Shown: piece by piece, positions 34,750 to 44,576 of the stretch | How the letters are laid out: each line of letters opens with the position of its first letter | Position numbering within the stretch: position 1 is the first letter of the stretch | Source: Sphingomonas yunnanensis | Lineage (GTDB): Bacteria; Pseudomonadota; Alphaproteobacteria; Sphingomonadales; Sphingomonadaceae | Length of the DNA: 64,000 bases | Assembly: GCF_019898765.1 (NCBI RefSeq) | Contig: NZ_JAIOKB010000003.1 | Coordinates: forward strand, 248,001-312,000 | Reading direction: 5' to 3' | Translations under genes and position numbers: made by a program | The notes under the pieces: model-generated | The model's input: the letters and a program-made list of their open reading frames with translations, nothing else | Database searches by the model: none | What the model was told of the DNA's origin: nothing

Positions 34750-36018
34750 ATGGAAAAGACGATTGGCATCATTGGCTTAGGTTATGTCGGCCTGCCCTTG
34801 GCGGTGGAGTTCGGCAAGCGTCGGCGCGTGATAGGTTTCGACGTCGACGCGCGGCGTATCGCCGAACTAAGGCGCGGCCACGACCATACGCTCGAGGTCG
34901 AGGCGGAAGAGTTGGCGGCCGCCCCGCACCTCACCTTCACCGCAGCTCCCGAGGAGCTCGCCGCGGCCGAGATCTTCATCGTGACCGTGCCCACGCCCGT
35001 GGACGCCGCCAAGCGCCCCGACGTCACGGCCCTTGTCCGCGCGAGCGAGACGATCGGCGCGCGGCTGAAGCGCGGCGACATCGTCATCTATGAATCGACC
35101 GTTTATCCTGGCTGCACCGAGGAGGTCTGCGTGCCCGTGCTCGAGCGCTGCTCGGGTCTCCGCTTCAACGTCGATTTCTTCTGCGGCTACAGCCCGGAAC
35201 GGATCAACCCGGGTGACAAGCACAACCGCCTGCCGTCGATCACCAAGGTCACCAGCGGCAGCACGCCGGAGATCGCGGAGCAGATCGATGCGATGTATCG
35301 CGACATCATTAGCGCGGGCACGCACAAGGCAAGCAGTATTAAGGTAGCGGAAGCGGCCAAGGTGATCGAGAACACGCAGCGCGACGTCAATATAGCACTG
35401 ATGAATGAACTTAGCCTTATCTTCGAACGTCTAGGCATTGACACGCTCGAGGTGCTGGAGGCCGCCGGCACCAAGTGGAACTTTCTGCCTTTCCGACCCG
35501 GGCTGGTCGGCGGGCACTGTATCGGTGTCGACCCTTATTACCTGACCTACAAGGCTCAGCAGATCGACTATCATCCGGAGGTGATCCTCGCCGGGCGGCG
35601 TATCAACGACCGGATGGGGGAACATGTCGCCGACCGCATCGTCAAGCTGATGCTGGCGCGCGATATACAGCCGCTCAACGCGCGCGTCCTGATGCTCGGG
35701 CTGGCCTTCAAGGAGAATTGTCCCGACACCCGCAATACGCGTGCGATCGATATCGTGCACGGACTTCGCGCGTATCGGCTCAACGTTGACGTCTACGATC
35801 CCTGGGTTGACGCCGCCGAGGTCCGGCGCGAGTACCGCCTCGACTGCCTCAATGATCTGCCCATCGTGGGCGGCTATGATGCGGTAGTGATTGCCGTGGG
35901 GCATCGTCAATTTGTCGAACTGGGGGCTGATGCGCTGCGGGCCCTCGGGCGTCCGGGGGCGGTACTGTTCGACGTCAAGGGCATATTGCCCCAGGGTTCC
36001 GCTGAAGGAAGGCTGTGA
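34750..36018 (+). CDS. tviB: UDP-N-acetylhexosamine 6-dehydrogenase, TviB/WbpO type
   Basis: This 422-residue nucleotide-sugar dehydrogenase would oxidise UDP-GlcNAc or UDP-GalNAc twice to the uronic acid using NAD. It opens with the Rossmann motif [13 protein letters not shown]. The central domain has [13 protein letters not shown] and [10 protein letters not shown], and the catalytic cysteine is C257 in [12 protein letters not shown]. The C-terminal domain contains [12 protein letters not shown]. The pattern follows TviB of the Vi antigen closely to its last residues, so an N-acetylhexosaminuronate product is likelier than UDP-glucuronate. It is the first gene of the surface polysaccharide cluster and overlaps nothing upstream. 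Confidence 0.9.
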   Translation: MEKTIGIIGLGYVGLPLAVEFGKRRRVIGFDVDARRIAELRRGHDHTLEVEAEELAAAPHLTFTAAPEELAAAEIFIVTVPTPVDAAKRPDVTALVRASETIGARLKRGDIVIYESTVYPGCTEEVCVPVLERCSGLRFNVDFFCGYSPERINPGDKHNRLPSITKVTSGSTPEIAEQIDAMYRDIISAGTHKASSIKVAEAAKVIENTQRDVNIALMNELSLIFERLGIDTLEVLEAAGTKWNFLPFRPGLVGGHCIGVDPYYLTYKAQQIDYHPEVILAGRRINDRMGEHVADRIVKLMLARDIQPLNARVLMLGLAFKENCPDTRNTRAIDIVHGLRAYRLNVDVYDPWVDAAEVRREYRLDCLNDLPIVGGYDAVVIAVGHRQFVELGADALRALGRPGAVLFDVKGILPQGSAEGRL

Positions 36019-36020
36019 AC

Positions 36021-37049
36021 ATGAGAGTCCTAGTGACCGGAGCCGCCGGTTTCATCGGCATGCACACCAGCTCGCTGTTGCTGGCGCGGGGCGACGAAGT
36101 GATCGGCGTCGACAATCTCAACGATTATTACGATGTCTCGTTGAAGGAAGCTCGTCTGGCGCGACTGCGTGCTCACGCGAATTTCACCTTTCATCACGCC
36201 GACGTGGCGGACGCGGCGGCAATCCAACGCATTTTCTCCGAGCAGAAGCCAGATCGGGTGGTGCACCTCGCCGCACAGGCCGGCGTGCGCTACTCGCTCA
36301 CGCACCCGCACGCCTATATCGAGGCGAACATACAGGGCTTCCTCAATATTCTCGAGGCGTGCCGCGCGCAGGGGACCGAACACCTCGTCTATGCCAGCAG
36401 CTCGAGCGTTTACGGTGGCAACGTCGCGCTGCCGTTCAGCGAACATCAGAACATCGATCATCCGGTCAGCCTCTACGCCGCCACCAAGAAGGCCAATGAG
36501 TTGATGGCGCACACCTATAGCCATCTGTTTGGCATCCCAACCACCGGGCTGCGCTTCTTCACGGTGTATGGCCCATGGGGGCGGCCGGACATGGCGTTGT
36601 TCCTTTTCGCCAAAGCGATCCTAGAGAACCGACCGATCGACGTCTTCAACAACGGGCAGATGACGCGCGACTTCACCTATGTCGCGGACATCGTGGAGTC
36701 GGTCGTGCGGCTGGTCGACAAGCCAGCGACGCCCGACCCGGATTTTGACCCTGCCCACCCCGATCCCGCGACGAGCAACGCGCCGTATCGCGTCTTCAAT
36801 ATCGGCAACAGCAGGCCCACGCCGCTGATGGGGTATATAGCGGCGCTGGAACGATCACTCGGCGCCAAGGCGCAGATGAACATGCTGCCGATGCAACCAG
36901 GCGACGTTCAGGCGACCGCGGCCGACACCAGTGCGCTGGAAGCGTGGATCGGATTTAAGCCCGACACCAGCATCGAGACGGGCATCTCGCGGTTCGTCGA
37001 CTGGTACATGGAATTCTACGGCGTCAACCGGGCCGCGCTGCCCGCCTGA
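36021..37049 (+). CDS. UDP-uronate 4-epimerase (capsular polysaccharide protein I type)
   Basis: This 342-residue short-chain dehydrogenase-type epimerase has the G-A-A-G-F-I-G NAD motif, the catalytic S-S-S-V-Y-G stretch and Y-A-A-T-K. The [17 protein letters not shown] segment is typical of UDP-glucuronate 4-epimerases (GAE/LspL group). It would interconvert gluco and galacto configurations of the uronic acid made by the upstream enzyme. Whether it takes UDP-GlcA or the N-acetylated form is not decided by the motifs. The ATG was chosen over a GTG two codons earlier because it is spaced properly from AAGGAAGG; the genes are separated by two bases. Confidence 0.88.
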   Translation: MRVLVTGAAGFIGMHTSSLLLARGDEVIGVDNLNDYYDVSLKEARLARLRAHANFTFHHADVADAAAIQRIFSEQKPDRVVHLAAQAGVRYSLTHPHAYIEANIQGFLNILEACRAQGTEHLVYASSSSVYGGNVALPFSEHQNIDHPVSLYAATKKANELMAHTYSHLFGIPTTGLRFFTVYGPWGRPDMALFLFAKAILENRPIDVFNNGQMTRDFTYVADIVESVVRLVDKPATPDPDFDPAHPDPATSNAPYRVFNIGNSRPTPLMGYIAALERSLGAKAQMNMLPMQPGDVQATAADTSALEAWIGFKPDTSIETGISRFVDWYMEFYGVNRAALPA

Positions 37050-37054
37050 GCGGG

Positions 37055-38359
37055 TCAGGCGGGCGTCAGCGCCCGAATGATCCGCGCCGGTATCTCGCTC
37101 AGCGGAAATCGATCGCGTTCCGGTGAATGAAGCTGCCCCGAGTCGGCGAAATAACCCGTACCATTGTGCTGGCCGTTCTTGATGGCGACGAAGGTCACCG
37201 TGTCGTACAGGCCGTCGAACAAGCGGTCACCGAAACGGTACCGGGTGTCGCGCCGGATCTCGTGCGGATAGGTCAGCATGACGAAGAGGTCGTTCCCGCG
37301 ATTGTCGACCTCGAACAGCGCCACACCGCCATCGTCGGTGATCGCGCTGAGCATCGTCGCGGCGACCGCCGCGCTCGCCGAATCCGCGCAACGCACGACG
37401 AAGTCTCGGGACATGAGCGGTTCGACCGCGGTGAAGGGAACAGCCAGCCCGGTGAGAAAGGCAGCGTGATCGCGCAGCCGCCAATAATAAGTGAGCGTCG
37501 GATGCGGGTCCTGATGTAATCCAGTCGCCAGCATAAGACGCGCGCGGGGCAAGCTCGCCAGCAGGTCGCCCAGGATATGATCATAGGCGCGATATACGTC
37601 TAGCAGAGGGTCGACGCCGGCGGCAACATACCAGCTCGGATTGCGCATCGGCCCGGCGTACACCGCGGACGAGAACATGTAATGATGCTGGATATGCGCC
37701 GCCGCGTTGAGGAACAGCGACGCGAAATGGGGCCGGTGGCGCCGCACCTCCGAGGTGAATAGATCCGCGAGCAGCAGATCCAGGAAGATCGCCTTGTTCC
37801 ACGGCCGTCGGCGTGCCGCGGCAACGAGGGCGACGTAGCGCCGATAGTTGCGCGGGCGTGCCGTCACCGCTGCGCCAACCGCCAGGTTCAGCAGCGACCG
37901 CGGCGACACGCGCGACGTGGCATTGTCACCGACGGCCTGGACGATGCCGTCGAACATGCGCCGCACCAGCGGACTTGCGACGATGTCGGTCCGCGTCCAG
38001 GGATCGGGCACGAAGAAGGCCATGTCGCGGCGCCGGCATTTCGCGTTCATCGGGCTGATAGCGCCAACGCGCAGTCCCTGTTCGGCCAGCTGCTCCCAGA
38101 TCTGCGGGATGTCGGCGTCGACGATGTCGCCAAGGCGAAAGACGCCATGCTGCGCCAGCGGCAGGCCGGTATGCGCGGTGACCCATTGGATCCACGGCTC
38201 GAGTTCCTCGTAACGCGCTTCGGACGAGGTCTCCGCGTAGCCGACACGGCCGAGGAAATCGGCGAAATGGGGCAGTTCCCCCCGTGCCGCGTAAGCTTGC
38301 AATGCCTCGAAGTTGAGCTCGTTGAACTCGATGAGGAGGACTTGTTTATCAGCGACCAC
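37055..38359 (-). CDS. Alkaline-phosphatase-fold hydrolase-like protein, unassigned
   Basis: This 434-residue protein without signal peptide starts L-L-I-E-F-N-E-L-N-F-E-A-L, the N-terminal metal-site strand pattern of the alkaline phosphatase/sulfatase superfamily with Glu and Asn in place of the usual Asp. It has W-V-T-A-H-T-G-L-P near the nucleophile position, a histidine group H-I-Q-H-H and a later D-D-G-G-V-A-L-F-E-V-D-N-R-G-N-D-L. I recall similar proteins from exopolysaccharide clusters without assigned function. It could transfer or remove a phosphate-type substituent on the polymer. It is on the opposite strand from its neighbours, convergent with the epimerase gene and divergent from the glycosyltransferase. 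Confidence 0.6.
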   Translation of the reverse strand: MVADKQVLLIEFNELNFEALQAYAARGELPHFADFLGRVGYAETSSEARYEELEPWIQWVTAHTGLPLAQHGVFRLGDIVDADIPQIWEQLAEQGLRVGAISPMNAKCRRRDMAFFVPDPWTRTDIVASPLVRRMFDGIVQAVGDNATSRVSPRSLLNLAVGAAVTARPRNYRRYVALVAAARRRPWNKAIFLDLLLADLFTSEVRRHRPHFASLFLNAAAHIQHHYMFSSAVYAGPMRNPSWYVAAGVDPLLDVYRAYDHILGDLLASLPRARLMLATGLHQDPHPTLTYYWRLRDHAAFLTGLAVPFTAVEPLMSRDFVVRCADSASAAVAATMLSAITDDGGVALFEVDNRGNDLFVMLTYPHEIRRDTRYRFGDRLFDGLYDTVTFVAIKNGQHNGTGYFADSGQLHSPERDRFPLSEIPARIIRALTPA

Positions 38360-38437
38360 GGTGGGAAATCCTCAGCACGTGTGACGATGCGCGCCTTGGT
38401 CCGGCGCGCGGAGGAGACGAAGGGACCGGGGCTCTCT

Positions 38438-39685
38438 ATGGCCGGCATGGCGCAGACACAACCGCATCGGACACGCATGACATCGCTTCCTACGCCCCAT
38501 TGTGACGAGCCCGCCGCCGCTGTCGCCGGTACGGTGCTGATCGCGGGACGATGCGCGGAGACAATCTACCGCCAGCGCCGCATGCTCGCCCGCGCGCTGC
38601 GTGACGCGGGCTGGACGGTTCACCTGTGCGGCGACGCCGGCGACGGCGACGACGCGCGATACGGTTCGGAGCTGGAGAAAGAGGGCTTCGTCTTCCACCC
38701 GCTCGCGCTCGATCAACGCGCTCGCGACCCGCGCTCCGCGCTGCGCCTGCTGCTCTCCTATCGCGCGCTGGTGCGGCAGATCCGCCCGGATGTGGTCCAT
38801 GTCTTCAACGCCAAGCCGACGATGGTCGGCCTGCTCGGCTGCGCGCTGGGCGGACGGACCGTGCGCGTTGCGACGGTCGCCGGCCTGGGACACGTGTTCA
38901 TGGCGCGCTCGCGTATGGTCCGCACGGTCGGGCGCGTCGCCTTCCGCGCTGCCTTGCGCCTGGCGGACGTGGTGGTGTTCTACAACGAGGATGACCGCCG
39001 CACCTTCCTGACACTTGGCCTGGTCGCTCCGGAAAAGACTCGCCTGATCGCAGGAAGCGGCGTCGATCTCGCGCGGTTCGCCGCTGTGCCCCTGCCCGAC
39101 AGTGACGTGCTCGAGGTGCTGTTCGTCGGACGCCTGCTGCGCGAGAAGGGGATCGACGCCGTGGTCGCGGCGGGACGCGAACTGCGCCGGCGCGGCGCCC
39201 CGATCCGCATCACCGTGGTGGGTGATATCGATCACCATAATCCTTCCTCGCTGGATCGGCCGGCGATCGAGGCGGCGGTCGCGGAAGGGGCGGTGCGGTG
39301 GCTGGGGCCGCGCCACGACGTGGTGCCCGGCATCGCCGCGAGCCATGTCGTGCTGCTGCCATCGCACCGCGAGGGATTGCCGCTCGCCCTGGTCGAGGGC
39401 AGCGCGATGGCGCGTGCGCTGGTGGCGACGGACGTGCCGGGCTGCCGCGACGTGGTGCGCGACGGCGTCAACGGCTTGCTCGTGCCGCTCGGCGACACGC
39501 CCGCGCTGGTCGACGCGCTGCTTCGCCTCGCGGGCGATCGCCGCCTCTGCGAGCGGCTGGGCCAGGAGGGCGCACGACTGGCACGCGCTCGATACGCGGC
39601 TGCGGCGGTGGGCGGCGAGGTGGCGGCGCTGTACGACCAGACGATGGCGTCGCTTGACCGGCGCTGGCACCTCCGCCAAATTTGA
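38438..39685 (+). CDS. Glycosyltransferase family 4, PglA-like
   Basis: This is a GT-B fold retaining glycosyltransferase of about 415 residues. The N-terminal half has V-L-I-A-G-R-C-A-E-T-I-Y-R-Q-R-R and the P-D-V-V-H-V-F-N-A-K-P motif; this acceptor-side pattern resembles PglA-type enzymes that add the second sugar to a polyprenyl-linked primer. The C-terminal half has V-L-F-V-G-R-L-L-R-E-K-G-I-D and the E-x7-E motif in S-H-R-E-G-L-P-L-A-L-V-E-G. It lies just before the initiating sugar-phosphate transferase gene, which supports action early in repeat-unit assembly. Candidate ATG starts at 38438, 38447 and 38477 are hard to separate; I chose the first. Confidence 0.85.
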   Translation: MAGMAQTQPHRTRMTSLPTPHCDEPAAAVAGTVLIAGRCAETIYRQRRMLARALRDAGWTVHLCGDAGDGDDARYGSELEKEGFVFHPLALDQRARDPRSALRLLLSYRALVRQIRPDVVHVFNAKPTMVGLLGCALGGRTVRVATVAGLGHVFMARSRMVRTVGRVAFRAALRLADVVVFYNEDDRRTFLTLGLVAPEKTRLIAGSGVDLARFAAVPLPDSDVLEVLFVGRLLREKGIDAVVAAGRELRRRGAPIRITVVGDIDHHNPSSLDRPAIEAAVAEGAVRWLGPRHDVVPGIAASHVVLLPSHREGLPLALVEGSAMARALVATDVPGCRDVVRDGVNGLLVPLGDTPALVDALLRLAGDRRLCERLGQEGARLARARYAAAAVGGEVAALYDQTMASLDRRWHLRQI

Positions 39686-39890
39686 TCTCGACATCCCGCC
39701 GCCGCGATCAGTATGCACACGACGTGCGGCGTCCGTCCTCGACCAGCCAGACCAACGATCGTGTGTCAGCGCCGGCAGCAAGGCACCGGGAAAGTCAAAA
39801 GGGGGCAGGTGTGCCGGCCTGTTATGAGAGGTTCTTCAGCAAGCGATCGTGCCCGGCGCCCCGATCGCCTATGGATATGTTCGCCAACGC

Positions 39891-41171
39891 ATGAGCGACG
39901 ATCTCCTATCGCAACATCGCTATTGGTACCGACTTCGCTGGCAGATGTTATGGGGGTTGGTGGCCGCGGCGATACCGCCGCTGCTGCGCGTGATGTTCGT
40001 CAGCCACGCCGAGGCGGAGCAGGGGCTGGTCGCCTCGGCCAACGCCTTCTGGGGCGGCCTCGCCGCCATCGTCCTGGGCATCGTGCTGATCCGCAACGTC
40101 GGCCGCTATCCCGGCGTCGAGCGGGCCGCCGCCATCATCCCGGGCTTCTCGGCGTCGTTCGGCGTGCTGATCGTGGCGCTGCTCATGCTGCGGCTGGAAT
40201 ATAGCCGCTGGGGTCTGGCGGGCGCCTATGTCGGCGCGATCGTCATCTTCTACATCGGCTACGCCCGCTTCTTCGGGCGTCGCCGCCTCACGATCGGGAT
40301 CCTGCCGGTCCATGGCGAGGTCGACCGGCTGCGCGCGATCGAGAGCGTCCAGTGGCAGACCCTGAACGACGTCAGGGACTCGATCGAGGGCGTGGACGCG
40401 ATCGCAGTCGATCTGCGGCGTGACCTGCCGATCGAGTGGGAGCGCCGTATCGCGGACATCGCGCTACTCGGCGTACCGGTCTATCACAGCAAGCACCTCG
40501 TCGAGTCGCTCACCGGCCGCGTCGAGCTCGAGCATCTGTCCGAGACGAGCTACGGCACCCTGTCGCCGCCCAACACCTACATGCTACCGAAGCACCTCCT
40601 GGACGGCGTCACGGCGGCGATCGCGCTGGTGCTGCTCTCACCGCTGCTGCTGGTCGTCGCGCTGCTCGTGCGGCTCGATTCCCCGGGTCCGGCGATCTTC
40701 CGGCAGCGGCGCATCGGTTTCCGCGGCGTGCCCTTCGTGGTCTTCAAATTTCGCACGATGCGCCTGGAGGCGCCGGGGCAACGGGACTCGCGCGACCGCG
40801 CGATAACACGCCAGAACGACGATCGGGTCACCCGTCTGGGACGCATCCTGCGCAAGAGCCGTGTCGACGAACTGCCTCAGCTCCTCAACGTTCTCAAAGG
40901 ACAGATGAGCTTGATCGGTCCGCGCCCGGAGGCAGCGGTGCTGTCGTCCTGGTACGAGGCGGAGATCCCCTTCTACCGCTACCGCCATGTCGTCCGCCCC
41001 GGCATCACCGGGTGGGCGCAGGTGATGCAGGGCCATGTCGCCGATGTCGAGGAAGTCCGCAGCAAGCTCTACTATGACTTCTACTACATCAAGAACTTCT
41101 CGCTGTGGATCGACAGCCTGATCGTCCTGCGCACGCTGGCGACGATGATGACGGGCTTCGGCGCCCGCTGA
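39891..41171 (+). CDS. Initiating sugar-phosphate transferase (polyprenyl-phosphate hexose-1-phosphate transferase)
   Basis: This 426-residue protein has four or five N-terminal membrane helices, a short Rossmann-like region and a C-terminal bacterial sugar transferase domain. That domain begins K-H-L-L-D-G-V-T-A-A-I-A-L and has D-S-P-G-P-A-I-F-R-Q-R-R-I-G-F, F-K-F-R-T-M, R-L-G-R-I-L-R-K-S-R-V-D-E-L-P-Q-L, S-L-I-G-P-R-P-E and R-P-G-I-T-G-W-A-Q-V. It moves a sugar phosphate from a UDP-sugar to undecaprenyl phosphate, starting the repeat unit at the inner membrane. The ATG was chosen from several nearby starts because the longer reading adds nothing recognisable. A 205-base promoter-sized gap precedes it. 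Confidence 0.92.
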   Translation: MSDDLLSQHRYWYRLRWQMLWGLVAAAIPPLLRVMFVSHAEAEQGLVASANAFWGGLAAIVLGIVLIRNVGRYPGVERAAAIIPGFSASFGVLIVALLMLRLEYSRWGLAGAYVGAIVIFYIGYARFFGRRRLTIGILPVHGEVDRLRAIESVQWQTLNDVRDSIEGVDAIAVDLRRDLPIEWERRIADIALLGVPVYHSKHLVESLTGRVELEHLSETSYGTLSPPNTYMLPKHLLDGVTAAIALVLLSPLLLVVALLVRLDSPGPAIFRQRRIGFRGVPFVVFKFRTMRLEAPGQRDSRDRAITRQNDDRVTRLGRILRKSRVDELPQLLNVLKGQMSLIGPRPEAAVLSSWYEAEIPFYRYRHVVRPGITGWAQVMQGHVADVEEVRSKLYYDFYYIKNFSLWIDSLIVLRTLATMMTGFGAR

Positions 41172-41264
41172 TCGCCATCGCTCGCGACCACGCGCCGGTC
41201 GTGATGGTAGCGCAGGTGACCAAGCCATCCTGAAGGCGATAGGCGATCCGCCGCCGCGACCGCG

Positions 41265-43205
41265 TCAGCGCCGCAGCGCGTCGGCTTGATGTTCGTGCCA
41301 CGCCTGAAACATCAGGATGCTCCACAGGATATAATGCCAGTGGCGGCGTCCGCTGCGATGTTCCTCCCAGAGCCGCACGACCGGCTCGACCGCGAAGATG
41401 CCGTCCCGGCTGAGTCGCTCGCGCGAGAGCAGGGCGTCCGCCCAATCGCGCAGGGGACCGCGGAGCCACTCGGCGATCGGGACGCCGAAACCCATCTTGG
41501 GCCGATCGATCACGCTAGCCGGTACGTGGCGGTACAAGAGCTCCCGCAGGATATGCTTGCCGGTCTGGCCGCGCACCTTGGCGGAGAGCGGCAGCCGCCA
41601 GGCGAACGCGGTTACGTCCGGATCGAGGAACGGGACCCGTGACTCAAGGCTGACCGCCATGCTCGCCCGATCCACCTTGGTGAGGATGTCGCCCGGCAGA
41701 TAGGACATCATGTCGAGATACATCATGGCATGGATCGGGCCGCCCAGGTCGGGCGGCGGCCGGTCGAGGATAGTCGCGGGGGGGGTGCCACCGATCACCA
41801 GCGCCCCCGGATCGGCGTGATGCGACACGAGCTGGCGGTACACCTGCCAATAGTCGCGCGCCTCGACGACGTCGGCCACCTTCGGCAGCCGGTCACGCAC
41901 CGCGAAGTGCCGGTGCGCGGCGGGCAACAGCCCATTGACCGAGTGAGCCAGCCGCCCCGCCGCCGGGGAGCGCAGCACCCCTCCCGCGAGCGTACGCAGG
42001 CCGGACGGCATCCAGCCGGTCGCCTTCCAGATGCGATCGGTGAGGAAGTAACGGTTATAGCCACCGAACAGCTCGTCCCCGGCGTCGCCCGACAGCGCCA
42101 CCGTGACATGCTCTCTGGTCATGCGGCTGACCAGATAGGTCGGGATCTGCGAGGAATCGGCGAACGGTTCATCCCAGATCGCCGGGAGCGCGGGGATCAG
42201 CGCCAGCGCGTCCTCGGGGGTGACGTAGAGCTCGCGGTGGTCGGTGCCGAGATGACGCGCGACCGCCTCGGCGACATCCGCCTCGTTATAGGCGCGGTCG
42301 GCGAAGCCGATGGTGAAGGTCTTCACCGGTCGAGTCGACTGACGTTGCATCAGCGCCACGATCAGCGAGGAGTCGATCCCGCCCGACAGGAAGGCGCCGA
42401 GCGGCACGTCGGCTTCCATCCGAAGCCCGATCGCGCGCGTCAGCACCGCCTCGGCCTCATCGACCAGGTCGGGCGTAACGCGCAGCGGATCCGCTACGCC
42501 GGCCCGGGCGACGGCGTCGAGCGACCAATAAGCGCGCGGCGGGGCCACGCCGCGTGCGGCGTCGAAGGTCACATGGTGCGCCGGCTCGAGCTTGAAGACC
42601 CCCTTCCAGATACTGTGCGGCGCCGGGATGTAATTGTGCCGCAGGAACAGCGTCAGCGCGTCGCGGTCGAGCTCGGCCCGGAACGAGGGATGCGCTTGTA
42701 TCGCCTTGAGTTCGGAGGCGAACAGCAAGGTGCCGGCGATCTCGGCATAATAGAGCGGCTTCTCGCCGAACCGGTCACGCGCGAGGTGAAGGCGGCGTTC
42801 CTGCCGATCCCACAGCGCCAGCGCGAACATGCCGTTGAGCTTGGGAAGGGTCGCCTCCACGCCCCAGGCCGATATCGCCGCGAGCATCACCTCCGTATCG
42901 GAATGGCCGCGCCAAGCGATCGCTCCCGCTGCCTCCAATTCGGCGCGCAACTCCCGGTAATTGTAGATCTCACCGTTGTAGACGGTGACGTAGCGGCCGC
43001 ATGGAGATGCCATCGGCTGGTGGCCGGCGGGTGAGAGGTCGATGATCGAGAGCCGGCGATGGCCCAGCGCCACGCCGCATGTCTCGTCGACCCAGACCCC
43101 CGCATCATCGGGGCCGCGATGGGCGATACAGTCCGTCATCGCGCGGACCTGTGCGGCAAGGTCGGTGCCGCCGCTCCGGGCGAGAAATCCTGCTATCCCA
43201 CACAT
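41265..43205 (-). CDS. asnB: Glutamine-hydrolysing asparagine synthetase-like amidotransferase
   Basis: This 646-residue two-domain enzyme has the N-terminal class II glutamine amidotransferase nucleophile Cys2 (M-C-G-I-A-G-F) and the helper motifs H-R-G-P-D-D-A-G and N-G-E-I-Y-N-Y. The C-terminal synthetase domain has the PP-loop S-G-G-I-D-S-S-L and the later L-S-G-D-A-G-D-E-L-F-G-G-Y. It makes an amide using glutamine and ATP. In polysaccharide clusters such genes (WbpS-like) are thought to amidate uronic acids, so with the TviB-type dehydrogenase present a uronamide is plausible. True asparagine synthesis is also possible. It is on the minus strand, downstream of a divergent or reversed GT4 gene. 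Confidence 0.92.
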   Translation of the reverse strand: MCGIAGFLARSGGTDLAAQVRAMTDCIAHRGPDDAGVWVDETCGVALGHRRLSIIDLSPAGHQPMASPCGRYVTVYNGEIYNYRELRAELEAAGAIAWRGHSDTEVMLAAISAWGVEATLPKLNGMFALALWDRQERRLHLARDRFGEKPLYYAEIAGTLLFASELKAIQAHPSFRAELDRDALTLFLRHNYIPAPHSIWKGVFKLEPAHHVTFDAARGVAPPRAYWSLDAVARAGVADPLRVTPDLVDEAEAVLTRAIGLRMEADVPLGAFLSGGIDSSLIVALMQRQSTRPVKTFTIGFADRAYNEADVAEAVARHLGTDHRELYVTPEDALALIPALPAIWDEPFADSSQIPTYLVSRMTREHVTVALSGDAGDELFGGYNRYFLTDRIWKATGWMPSGLRTLAGGVLRSPAAGRLAHSVNGLLPAAHRHFAVRDRLPKVADVVEARDYWQVYRQLVSHHADPGALVIGGTPPATILDRPPPDLGGPIHAMMYLDMMSYLPGDILTKVDRASMAVSLESRVPFLDPDVTAFAWRLPLSAKVRGQTGKHILRELLYRHVPASVIDRPKMGFGVPIAEWLRGPLRDWADALLSRERLSRDGIFAVEPVVRLWEEHRSGRRHWHYILWSILMFQAWHEHQADALRR

Positions 43206-43333
43206 CAACGACAATCCTTGCACGATGTTTGCCGGGCACCACCGGCGTCCCGGCACCCTGAGTCGACGGTAGTCGAACCGCCCGACCACCGCGCACGCGC
43301 GCGGCAGTGAATGCGCCCCTCAATGACCATCGC

Positions 43334-44455
43334 TCAGCCGGCTCCCGCGCCAGACCCGGCGGTCGCATAGAGTGCCAGGTAGCGCTGCGCCACGGCGTCG
43401 ATCGAGAAATGATCGAGGATCCGCCGCCGCGCCCGCGCACCCAGCGCGCGGCGCTCGGCGTCGGGCAGACGCGCGACGGCGTCCACCGCGTCGACGAGGT
43501 CGGCGGGGGCGGTGGAGCGCGCGATCGCGCCATCGTCGCCGACCAGTTCCGCCGAGGCGCCCACCGGGGTCACGACGCAAGGCGTAGCGCAGGCCATCGC
43601 TTCGCCGACGGCGTTGGGAAAGCCTTCGCCGTGCGATACGTTGCAGGCGATATCGAGTGCGACGTTCAGCTCGGCCACGTCGCGGCGGTCGCCGAGCAGC
43701 ACGACCCGGTCGCGCAGGCCGGCGCCATCGACCATCGCCGCCAGTTCCTCGTTCCCGTCGTCGATGCCTTTGCCCGCCAGGACGAACGTCGCGCGCGGAT
43801 GAAGTGTGGCGATGCGCTTCGCCATGAGGAAGAAGCCGGCGTGGTTCTTCCACGGGTCGAAGCGCGCGATCAGGCCGATCGCGAGCCGATCGTCGCCGAG
43901 CTTCAACGCGGCGCGAACGGCCCGCCGCGCTGCCGGGTCAGGGGCGAAGAGATCGACGTCGAAGCCGTTGGGGATGATCACCCGAGACCGGCGGGAGAAG
44001 CCCACCGCCTCATGGTCGCGCGCCGCCGATGCCGCATTGTAGATGATGCCTGCCGGCGCGCGCGAGCAGAGCGCCTGGAGCCGTACCAGCGCCCGCGTGG
44101 CCGGTTTGGTGAAGCGCTTGTGCGTCAGCGACTGTCGGACGTTCCAGTACATCGCCGCGCCGGGCGCCGCCGACCGGGCGAGCAGCGCGGCCATGTTGCC
44201 ATGATACATCCACCCCTGGATCACGTCTGGGCGCCGCTCCAGGACTGACCGCCGCAGCGCGCGCAAGGAACGCAGGCCGGTGGTGTCGTCGCCCAGCAGC
44301 GTCGCGCCCGCGTCGCGCATTCTCTGCGACAGGACCCCGGCGCCGCTGAGGCTGAAGACGAGGTGTTCCACCTGCGGTGTCGCGGCGATCAGGCGCCACA
44401 GCATATGCTCGGCGCCTCCCGGCCCGAGCCCTGTGATGACATGCAAGATCCGCAT
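43334..44455 (-). CDS. Glycosyltransferase family 4
   Basis: This is a 373-residue GT-B retaining glycosyltransferase. The start has the acceptor-side motif I-L-H-V-I-T-G-L-G-P-G-G-A-E-H-M-L. The donor half has G-L-I-A-R-F-D-P-W-K-N-H and the E-x7-E motif in S-H-G-E-G-F-P-N-A-V-G-E-A-M-A. Its exact sugar is not predictable. It precedes the AsnB-like gene on the same strand with a 128-base gap. The ATG gives a standard N-terminal strand and there is a 121-base divergent gap to the EpsG-like gene. Confidence 0.9.
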   Translation of the reverse strand: MRILHVITGLGPGGAEHMLWRLIAATPQVEHLVFSLSGAGVLSQRMRDAGATLLGDDTTGLRSLRALRRSVLERRPDVIQGWMYHGNMAALLARSAAPGAAMYWNVRQSLTHKRFTKPATRALVRLQALCSRAPAGIIYNAASAARDHEAVGFSRRSRVIIPNGFDVDLFAPDPAARRAVRAALKLGDDRLAIGLIARFDPWKNHAGFFLMAKRIATLHPRATFVLAGKGIDDGNEELAAMVDGAGLRDRVVLLGDRRDVAELNVALDIACNVSHGEGFPNAVGEAMACATPCVVTPVGASAELVGDDGAIARSTAPADLVDAVDAVARLPDAERRALGARARRRILDHFSIDAVAQRYLALYATAGSGAGAG

Positions 44456-44576
44456 TCGCGCCCCTTAGCCGTCTGCCACGCGCCGCGCCACCGCGCAGAC
44501 GCGAACAGATTTGCCTCGGCGGCGGCGTTGCGCCAATAGCATCCGCGCTCGCCCTTCCACCGTGTAGCTACCTGAC

